This document shows, in pieces, positions 1 through 4,916 of a stretch of DNA of 5,712 nucleotides. Source of the DNA: an uncultured Clostridia bacterium (GTDB lineage Bacteria > Bacillota > Clostridia > Christensenellales > Borkfalkiaceae). Location of the stretch: NCBI GenBank assembly GCA_947632165.1, contig CANROI010000095.1, forward strand, positions 1-5,712. The letters are read 5' to 3'. The notes beneath the pieces were generated by a model. The model was given only the letters and a program-made list of their open reading frames with translations, made no database searches and was not told the DNA's origin. Made by a program: the position numbers and the translations under genes. Each line of letters begins with the position of its first letter. Position 1 is the first letter of the stretch.

Positions 1-1826
1 AGCACGGAGGTGGGATTCTCGAGCCATTCGTGCGTGATCTGGGAAACGTGAACCAAACCGTCTACGCCCTTATCGAGCTCGACGAATGCGCCGAAGGGAA
101 CGATGCGCACGACCTTGCCGTGAACGACATCGCCCTCCGCATACTTCTCGGCGGCGAGATCCCAAGGCTGGGGCTGGAGCTGTTTATAGCCGATGGAGAC
201 CTTCTTGTTGTCGCGGTCTACCTTGAGCACTTTGAATTCATAGCGCTTGCCGATCTCGAGCACATCGGTGACGGCCTTGACGCCCGTCCAGCTAAGGTCT
301 GAAATGTGTGCGAGGCAATCGAACCCGTTGACGGAGACGAACGCACCGAACCCGGTGACCCGTTCCACTTTGCCTTCGACCACATCGCCTTCCTGGATGG
401 ATTCGAAGAATGCGGCTTCCTTTTCCGCCTTTGCGGCGTCGCGGATCGCCTTCTCCGCCTCGAGGATCACACGCTGGGAGGCGATGATCTCCTTCCGGCG
501 CTCTTTTCTGATCTCAAGCACCTTCAGACGAAGTTTCTTGCCTACGTATTTCTCGAGGTCCTTCACATATCCGGAGCGGATTTCCTTTGCGGGGATAAAG
601 ACGGGATAGGTGCCGAGCTCTGCCGTGAGACCGCCCTTGTTGAACCCGGTGCAAGTCACTGTAAATTCCTTGCCCTCTTCGATCTCTTTGAGCTGAGCTT
701 CCTCTTCCTTGATTTTCGCCAGCATCTTCTGGGAAAGCTTTACCTTGGGGCTGATCTCGACGACCATCAATTCGAGTTCTTCACCGACTTTGGCGGCGTA
801 AGCCTCGCGGGAATACTCTTCGCAGACCAATTCGTCTTTGGAAAGCAAGATCTCGAGCTTTCCGGCTGCGGAGACGTAGACCCCTTCGTCTGTAGCGGAT
901 ACGATCTTGGCCGTAATGATCTGGCCCTTCTTGTACCGCTCTTCCTTGTCGAACCCCTCAACGACGTCCTGCATTGTCGTTGCCTGAACTTCCGCGTTGT
1001 TTTCTTCCATCTTGAAAAGAACCTCCTGAGTCTGCCAATCGGGGGTACTCGCCCCCGCTATCACGCCGACCCTTTCAAATAATAAAAATTTTTCATATTC
1101 GAAACCGTCGGCGCGTTCCAGCCAAAAAACGTTGCCGCAATTTGCCGACGCGATTTCGTAAAGTTTGCGCGTGTTGCTGCTCTTCTTCCCGCCCAACACG
1201 ATGACGGCGTCCGATTGGCGGGCAATTTTCTCCGCTTCCTTCTGTCGCCATATAGTAGTATAACAAATTGTCTTAAAAATCTCAACTGTTTTTTCACATA
1301 GATTTCGAAGATTTTCCGCAATTTTCGAAAAAGTTTGCTCCGAAAAGGTCGTTTGCGCGACCAAAACGACCTTTTTGCCCTCTAAATCCCCAAAATCGGA
1401 TGCGGGCGACTCCACGACGCGCGCTTCGCCGCCGCACCAACCGAGAAGCCCCTTGACCTCCGGATGATCTGGATCGCCCGCGATCAGAACGAGTTTTCCC
1501 GCTCTTCCCGCCTCCTCGACGATCCGCTGTGTGCGCTTCACATAGAGGCAGGTGCAATCGACAATCGAGACCTTGCGCCGAGCGCATTCTTCGTAGACCG
1601 CCCGGCCGACGCCGTGCGAACGGATGATCAGACGGGCGCCGTCCGGGACGGAAGAGAGATCCTCCACGGTCCGGATCCCGCGATCAAAGAGCCGGCGGGT
1701 GACCTCGCTGTTGTGGATGAGCTCGCCGAAGACGTATGTATTGTCGGGCGGGACGGACAGTGCGGTATCGACCGCGCGCCGCACCCCCGCGCAAAAGCCG
1801 CAATGGGACGCAACGATGACCTTCAT
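1..1826 (-). CDS. ispH-rpsA: IspH (HMBPP reductase) fused to 30S ribosomal protein S1; C-terminus cut by window edge
   Basis: The frame is open from the ATG at 1826-1824 to the window edge (608 full codons, no stop). Residues 1-272 are a complete IspH, the [4Fe-4S] enzyme that reduces HMBPP to IPP and DMAPP in the last step of the MEP isoprenoid pathway. By comparison with E. coli IspH, the cluster cysteines are C12 (GFCAGV), C93 (CTCLYV) and C188 (TICYTT). Substrate-pocket residues are H38, H71, H121, E123 (HPEV), T160 (QTT), S216-S217-N218 and S260 (AGASTPDW). Residues 273-608 are ribosomal protein S1, which helps load mRNA on the 30S subunit: S1 domains at about 299-366, 384-452, 479-549 and 564 onward, with a charged helical linker at 453-478. 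This fusion is known in Clostridia. The start is four bases after the plsC stop and has only a weak Shine-Dalgarno. Residue 273 is a methionine with its own AGGAGG, so free S1 may also be made. Confidence 0.95.
   Translation of the reverse strand, partial: MKVIVASHCGFCAGVRRAVDTALSVPPDNTYVFGELIHNSEVTRRLFDRGIRTVEDLSSVPDGARLIIRSHGVGRAVYEECARRKVSIVDCTCLYVKRTQRIVEEAGRAGKLVLIAGDPDHPEVKGLLGWCGGEARVVESPASDFGDLEGKKVVLVAQTTFSEQTFSKIAENLRNLCEKTVEIFKTICYTTIWRQKEAEKIARQSDAVIVLGGKKSSNTRKLYEIASANCGNVFWLERADGFEYEKFLLFERVGVIAGASTPDWQTQEVLFKMEENNAEVQATTMQDVVEGFDKEERYKKGQIITAKIVSATDEGVYVSAAGKLEILLSKDELVCEEYSREAYAAKVGEELELMVVEISPKVKLSQKMLAKIKEEEAQLKEIEEGKEFTVTCTGFNKGGLTAELGTYPVFIPAKEIRSGYVKDLEKYVGKKLRLKVLEIRKERRKEIIASQRVILEAEKAIRDAAKAEKEAAFFESIQEGDVVEGKVERVTGFGAFVSVNGFDCLAHISDLSWTGVKAVTDVLEIGKRYEFKVLKVDRDNKKVSIGYKQLQPQPWDLAAEKYAEGDVVHGKVVRIVPFGAFVELDKGVDGLVHVSQITHEWLENPTSV
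1022..1027 (-). promoter_or_regulatory. Internal ribosome binding site for free S1
   Basis: The minus strand reads AGGAGG at 1027-1022, followed by 11 bases and an in-frame ATG at 1010-1008. That ATG is codon 273 of the fusion and marks the exact junction: IspH ends with the conserved STPDW...EV segment, and the peptide starting MEENNAEV has the acidic character and domain spacing of an ordinary S1 N-terminus. The spacing is longer than the usual 5-9 bases but within the range used. The match is far better than the one in front of ispH itself. Caution: the bases also encode the Q-E-V at the IspH C-terminus, where similar residues are common, so the match could arise from coding alone. Confidence 0.55.
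1040..1057 (-). promoter_or_regulatory. GC hairpin just upstream of the internal S1 ribosome binding site
   Basis: In the mRNA, CGGGGG (1057-1052) can pair with CCCCCG (1045-1040) around a six-base loop, CGAGUA. All six stem pairs are G-C. The hairpin ends 12 bases before the internal AGGAGG and has no U-run, so it is not an intrinsic terminator. It lies in codons for the conserved IspH AGASTPD segment, which may explain part of the pattern. A role in controlling access to the S1 start is inference. Confidence 0.35.
1257..1285 (-). promoter_or_regulatory. Candidate sigma-A promoter inside ispH, directed at rpsA
   Basis: The minus strand carries TTGAGA at 1285-1280 (5 of 6 to the -35 consensus), a 17-base spacer, and TATACT at 1262-1257 (5 of 6 to the -10 consensus). 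The -10 is preceded by TGT, an extended -10 (TGN) element. It sits in a local AT-rich patch of an otherwise GC-rich gene and overlaps codons for the third cluster cysteine, C188. Transcription would start near 1250, giving a leader of about 240 bases before the internal S1 ATG at 1010. No other gene start lies downstream within the window. Chance matches in AT-rich coding sequence are possible. Confidence 0.45.
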
Positions 1827-1830
1827 GCTC

Positions 1831-2550
1831 TTACTTTTTGGGCTTATTGTACTTGGCGCGATGTTCCGCTCGGAGCTGATAGAGACGGTTCTTGAGTTTC
1901 TCGTCCGCCTCCTCATAGTCGGCGGGCGTGAGCTTTCTGTCATAGTATTCGCTCAGCTCCATGGGTTCCCCGAATACGACATGGGTCATGCGGAAAGGCT
2001 TCGGACGGTTGCAGATGACGAACGGGATGACCGGCGTCTTCGTCTTGATCGCGAGGAGCGCCGCGCCGCCGTGGAAAGGCAGAAATTCTTCGTCCGACTT
2101 CATGTTGCGCGTCCCCTCCGGGAAGAGCGAGAGCTTATCCCCGTGGCGGAGCACTTTCATGGATTCCATGAGCGTTCTCACATCCGAGCCGTCGCGCAGC
2201 GCGCCGATCGCGCCCGCACGCTTCGACCAATAGCCGACGACGGGCGCCTTCATGACGGAGTCCTTGGCGAGGAAATGGACGCCCTCCCCCGTCGTGTGCG
2301 CGGGATAGATCACGTCCCAGATCGAGTAGTGATTGCCCATATAGATATAGGGGCCGAGCCCGACTTTCTTGTATCCGAAGAGACGGAAAGGAAACACCAC
2401 GCGGTGCCAGGGATAAAAGACGACCCTCAGCAGATTCATCGACCGCGAAACATGCTTGCCGTTCTTCTTTACGGTATAGAGCAGCGGATCCTTCTTTTGT
2501 TTTTCGCGCTTCGGCGGCGCCTGCTTTGTCTCCTGCTTATCTTCCGGCAT
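1831..2550 (-). CDS. plsC: 1-acyl-sn-glycerol-3-phosphate acyltransferase (PlsC family)
   Basis: This 239-residue protein belongs to the lysophospholipid acyltransferase family, which acylates lysophosphatidic acid to phosphatidic acid, the precursor of CDP-diacylglycerol and membrane phospholipids, at the inner face of the membrane. Visible motifs are the catalytic HX4D (H74-YSIW-D79, preceded by GN), the motif II region from K96 to about R119 (KAP...GAIGALR), the substrate-binding FPEGTRN at 143-149, and the VIPF motif further on. The length is typical. Residues 1-20 are very rich in lysine and glutamate, with no signal peptide; the hydrophobic stretch around 39-58 could be a membrane-facing helix. 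The start is supported by AGGAGG seven bases upstream, inside the cmk end, and the ATG overlaps the preceding stop (TGATG), which implies translational coupling. The acyl-acceptor specificity cannot be read from sequence, but position next to cmk and ispH matches the usual clostridial plsC. Confidence 0.92.
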   Translation of the reverse strand: MPEDKQETKQAPPKREKQKKDPLLYTVKKNGKHVSRSMNLLRVVFYPWHRVVFPFRLFGYKKVGLGPYIYMGNHYSIWDVIYPAHTTGEGVHFLAKDSVMKAPVVGYWSKRAGAIGALRDGSDVRTLMESMKVLRHGDKLSLFPEGTRNMKSDEEFLPFHGGAALLAIKTKTPVIPFVICNRPKPFRMTHVVFGEPMELSEYYDRKLTPADYEEADEKLKNRLYQLRAEHRAKYNKPKK

Positions 2551-3557
2551 CAGATGACCTCCTGTATCTTCGCGCGGATCACGGTCAAAACTTCCTGTAC
2601 CGTCATATCGGAAGTGTCGATCTCGATCGCGTCGTCGGCCTTTTTGAGCGGGGCGAGCTTGCGCGTGGAATCCTGTTCGTCACGGCGCAACAGACCGGAC
2701 AGGAGCTCCTCATAGTTCACGTCGAAGCCCTTCGCGCGCAGTTCGTCGTAGCGCCGCCGCGCCCTCACCTCGGGCGTTGCCGTAAGGTAGAACTTGAAAT
2801 CCGCCTCGGGCAGCACAAAAGTTCCGATATCCCGTCCGTCGAGCACGCAGCTCATCTTTGCCGCGATCTCGCGCTGTTTTTCGGTCATGTGCATACGGAC
2901 GCTGGGATACTTCGAGACGGTGGAGGCCGCCATGGATACGGACGGCTCTCTGATCTCTTCCGAGACGTCTACACCGTCGAGCAAAGTCCTCTGCTCTCCG
3001 TCCCGATACGAAACGTCCAACCTGACATCCTTCATCAGATCGACAATGCCCGCCTCGTCCTCCACGCTCACGCCGGCCTTAAGCACCTTGAGCGCACAGG
3101 CACGGTACATCGCACCCGTGTCGAGGTAGAGGATCCGATAATCCCGCGCAAGCGCCTTGGCGACGGTGGATTTCCCGCTCCCCGCGGGGCCGTCGATGGC
3201 GATATTGATCTTATCGGCAAGATCTTTGCGGAGCATCCGCGCGCCGCGGAGATAGACATGCTGCGGCGTCAGGTTGCGCTCTACAAACATCATGACACGG
3301 ATGCAGAGCTTGAGCCCTCCATCGATATCCGGTTCCTGCGCGGAAAAAAGCGAGCAAGATTCGAATCCCGCTTCCCGTGCCGCCTTGGACGGATAATAGG
3401 ACCGGATATCCTTTGTGTTCGAAAAGACAAGGCTTAAGATCTCGTCCTGTTTTAAGTTGTTGCGGCTTGTAATCTGCTCGAGCAGCTCTTTGACTGCTTT
3501 TTTGATCTCTTCCGCCGAATCTTCGGGAATGGTCGTCGCACCGCGAATGGCTGTCAT
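2550..3557 (-). CDS. aroH-cmk: Fusion of AroH-class chorismate mutase with (d)CMP kinase
   Basis: One 335-residue frame holds two complete enzymes. Residues 1-113 are an AroH-fold chorismate mutase (chorismate to prephenate, towards Phe and Tyr). It opens with AIRGATT, as in Bacillus subtilis AroH. Equivalents of its active-site residues are present: R5, K58 and R61 (YPSKAAR), E75 and R87 (QEPD...CIRVMM, same 12-residue separation), Y102 (HVYL) and R110 (LRKDL). The B. subtilis C75 appears to be S72 here. Residues 116-335 are a full-length Cmk (CMP/dCMP to the diphosphates): P-loop GPAGSGKST at 123-131, LDTGAMYRA at 145-153, DGRDIGT at 240-246, an arginine-rich lid around 263-269, and RRDEQDSTR...APLKKADDA near the end. 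The linker is only about three residues (ADK). The start is fixed by AAGGAGGA three bases before the ATG. No good start signal precedes the Cmk part, so a single fused product is expected. A consensus promoter lies immediately upstream. Confidence 0.93.
   Translation of the reverse strand: MTAIRGATTIPEDSAEEIKKAVKELLEQITSRNNLKQDEILSLVFSNTKDIRSYYPSKAAREAGFESCSLFSAQEPDIDGGLKLCIRVMMFVERNLTPQHVYLRGARMLRKDLADKINIAIDGPAGSGKSTVAKALARDYRILYLDTGAMYRACALKVLKAGVSVEDEAGIVDLMKDVRLDVSYRDGEQRTLLDGVDVSEEIREPSVSMAASTVSKYPSVRMHMTEKQREIAAKMSCVLDGRDIGTFVLPEADFKFYLTATPEVRARRRYDELRAKGFDVNYEELLSGLLRRDEQDSTRKLAPLKKADDAIEIDTSDMTVQEVLTVIRAKIQEVI
2558..2563 (-). promoter_or_regulatory. Ribosome binding site of plsC within the aroH-cmk 3' end
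   Basis: AGGAGG at 2563-2558 is followed by seven bases and the plsC ATG (2550-2548). It lies in the last codons of the upstream gene, whose TGA (2552-2550) shares one base with the ATG. This arrangement supports the chosen plsC start and stop-start coupling by terminating ribosomes. Confidence 0.8.
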
Positions 3558-3560
3558 AGC

Positions 3561-3568
3561 TCCTCCTT
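3561..3568 (-). promoter_or_regulatory. Ribosome binding site of aroH-cmk
   Basis: AAGGAGGA at 3568-3561 stands three bases before the ATG at 3557-3555. It is a near-perfect anti-16S match and fixes the start of the chorismate mutase part, which agrees with the conserved N-terminal RGATT motif. Confidence 0.85.
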
Positions 3569-3605
3569 GTGGGCATACTGTAGGGATATCATTCCGATTA
3601 ACGCT

Positions 3606-3634
3606 ATTATAACGGTCTGCGCAAAAAATGTCAA
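3606..3634 (-). promoter_or_regulatory. Consensus sigma-A promoter of the aroH-cmk / plsC / ispH-rpsA operon
   Basis: The minus strand has TTGACA at 3634-3629, exactly 17 bases of spacer, and TATAAT at 3611-3606: 12 of 12 consensus positions with optimal spacing. The start point should be near 3599, giving a leader of roughly 42 bases before the aroH-cmk ATG at 3557. The -35 box begins only six bases after the stop codon of the upstream flavoprotein gene. No operator-like dyad or riboswitch-sized leader is visible, so strong, largely constitutive expression is the simplest reading. Confidence 0.92.
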
Positions 3635-3640
3635 CCCTTT

Positions 3641-4861
3641 TTACCGACCGACGCCTTCACCCGCCGCAAAGCCCGTTGCGAAGGCGATCTGCAGATTGAA
3701 CCCGCCTGTCAAGGCGTCCGCATCGAGCATTTCTCCGCAAAACGAGAGGCCGGAGACGAACTTGCTGCGCATGGTCTTCGGATCGACCTCCGCCGTCGGG
3801 ATCCCGCCGCTCGTGATGACCGCCTCGTCGAACCCGCGGAGCGAGACGGGCGAGAGCGGAAATCGCTTGAGTGCGCCTAAAAGGCGCAAACGCTCCTCTT
3901 TCGTGACCGAATTTGCCTGCTTTTCGGGCGAGATCCGCGCGGATCTCAGCACGAAGATCCCCAAATTAGCGGGCAAAAGTCCGCGGATGACGCTCTTCAT
4001 CAGTTCATTTTTTCGCTCCGAAAGATCGCGCAGCAGACGCGCATTGAGCGCTTCATCGTCAAGCGCGGGTTTGAAATCGATCGCAAGGCGTACCTCCTCA
4101 GGCGGCAGGCGGTTGATGCGCGCGGACAGGCTCAGCACAAGCGGTCCGCTCACGCCGTAATGGGTAAAAAGCAATTCGCCCAGCTCCGAGAAGATGATCT
4201 TGCCGCGATCGGACGCCGAAAGCACCGCATTCTTGACGGAGATCCCCTGCACAGGGCTAAATTCACCCGCGCAGTTGATCCCGACAAGGGAAGGCACACA
4301 GGGCGTCAACGTGTGCCCGAGCGCACAAGCAAAATTCATGCCGTCGCCCGTCGAACCGGTCGTGGGATAGGAGAGCCCGCCCGTCGCAAGAATGGCATGA
4401 TCGCAAAAAATCTCCTCATTTTTCGTTATTATGCCACGCATAGTACTATGCAAAACGTCGATTTTCAAGACTTCGGTGTTCAATTTTACGGTGACGCCCG
4501 CATTTTTACACATTTTTTCCAAAGTTTTGGTGACATCGCTCGCATGGTCGGAAACGGGAAATACCCGATTCCCCCGCTCGGTTTTTAATGGGAGTCCGTT
4601 CGCTTCGAGCAGCTCCATGAGGGCGCTCGGCGGAAAACGGTAGATCACCCCGCGCAAAAATTTTTCTCCGCGAACGACATTCTGCAGAAATTCGTCGGGA
4701 AGGCAGTCGTTTGTGAGATTGCACCTCCCCTTGCCCGTGATATAAATTTTTTTGCCGAGTTTCTCGTTTTTCTCAAGCAGAATGACCTCGTGCCCACCGC
4801 GCGCCGCGGCATATGCCGCCATGAGCCCGCTTGCGCCTCCGCCCACTACTACGACTTTCAT
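3641..4861 (-). CDS. NAD(P)/FAD-dependent oxidoreductase, HI0933 / BaiN (YhiN) family
   Basis: This 406-residue protein has full family length. The N-terminus is a Rossmann FAD-binding fold with GGGASG at 7-12 and the ribose-binding acid E30 after a beta strand. The family signatures follow: GKKIYITGKGRCNLTN at 36-51, ATGG at 159-162 with SYPTTGSTGDG after it, and ELLFTHYGVSGP at 229-240. The C-terminal FAD-binding block GLSFCGEMLDADALTGGFNLQIAFATG is at 371-397. These flavoproteins are cytoplasmic. One clostridial member, BaiN, has been assigned to bile acid 7-dehydroxylation, and others are annotated as aminoacetone oxidase-like, but the true substrate of most members is unknown, so none is claimed. 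The start is supported by AAGGAGG five to six bases upstream. A hairpin separates it from the upstream carboxyltransferase gene, and the strong promoter of the next operon starts six bases after its stop. It commonly sits next to cmk in Clostridia. Confidence 0.9.
   Translation of the reverse strand: MKVVVVGGGASGLMAAYAAARGGHEVILLEKNEKLGKKIYITGKGRCNLTNDCLPDEFLQNVVRGEKFLRGVIYRFPPSALMELLEANGLPLKTERGNRVFPVSDHASDVTKTLEKMCKNAGVTVKLNTEVLKIDVLHSTMRGIITKNEEIFCDHAILATGGLSYPTTGSTGDGMNFACALGHTLTPCVPSLVGINCAGEFSPVQGISVKNAVLSASDRGKIIFSELGELLFTHYGVSGPLVLSLSARINRLPPEEVRLAIDFKPALDDEALNARLLRDLSERKNELMKSVIRGLLPANLGIFVLRSARISPEKQANSVTKEERLRLLGALKRFPLSPVSLRGFDEAVITSGGIPTAEVDPKTMRSKFVSGLSFCGEMLDADALTGGFNLQIAFATGFAAGEGVGR
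4438..4451. repeat. 14-bp perfect palindrome inside the flavoprotein gene
   Basis: GCATAGTACTATGC is its own reverse complement. It lies in an AT-richer stretch of the flavoprotein coding sequence, around codons 136-142, in a poorly conserved part of the protein. It is seen directly, but no function is known and no second copy was noticed in the window. Confidence 0.4.
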
Positions 4862-4865
4862 TCCG

Positions 4866-4873
4866 CCCTCCTT
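4866..4873 (-). promoter_or_regulatory. Ribosome binding site of the flavoprotein gene
   Basis: AAGGAGGG at 4873-4866 precedes the ATG at 4861-4859, with five bases between AGGAGG and the start. It confirms the start that gives the conserved N-terminal MKVVVVGGGASG segment. It begins only seven bases after the 3' arm of the upstream hairpin. Confidence 0.8.
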
Positions 4874-4880
4874 TAAGCAA

Positions 4881-4903
4881 AACGAGGGCCATTCGCCCTC
4901 GTT
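4881..4903 (-). terminator. Probable intrinsic terminator after the carboxyltransferase gene
   Basis: In minus-strand RNA, AACGAGGGC (4903-4895) pairs perfectly with GCCCUCGUU (4889-4881) around a five-base loop. The second arm runs into UUUUGCUU, a short, imperfect U-tract. The hairpin starts 13 bases after the TAA at 4919-4917. On the plus strand the same hairpin is followed, after five bases, by seven Ts, so it could also stop antisense transcription. Because the minus-strand U-tract is weak, partial read-through into the flavoprotein gene is plausible. Confidence 0.6.
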
Positions 4904-4916
4904 CGCGCTTTTTTTG

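Noticed and set aside
306..1082. Open frame of 258 codons on the plus strand
   Set aside because: It is antisense to the ispH-rpsA fusion, whose minus-strand product matches known families throughout. The frame has no family-like motifs and its composition is typical of an antisense shadow.
1061..1587. Two overlapping minus-strand frames of 86 and 97 codons
   Set aside because: They are off-frame readings of ispH. The true ispH frame is open throughout and has all three cluster cysteines, so there is no frameshift.
1624..2715. Open frame of 363 codons on the plus strand, the longest on that strand in the window
   Set aside because: It spans the antisense of three genes (ispH, plsC, aroH-cmk), crossing their boundaries, and shows no recognisable domain.
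3068..3259. Separate internal start for CMP kinase at methionine 108 of the fusion
   Set aside because: No AGGAGG-like site precedes that ATG; the upstream bases are GC-rich and unlike the other starts in this window.
2526..3437. Open frame of 303 codons on the plus strand
   Set aside because: It is antisense to aroH-cmk; both enzyme domains on the minus strand are complete with catalytic motifs.
3558..3605. Possible riboswitch or T-box leader before aroH-cmk
   Set aside because: The leader is only about 42 bases, with no stable hairpin or terminator. It is too short for a known aptamer.
4440..4468. TTGAAA, 17 bases, TACTAT on the minus strand as a promoter inside the flavoprotein gene
   Set aside because: The -10 matches only 4 of 6, it overlaps the palindrome in an AT-rich patch, and no gene start lies near downstream.
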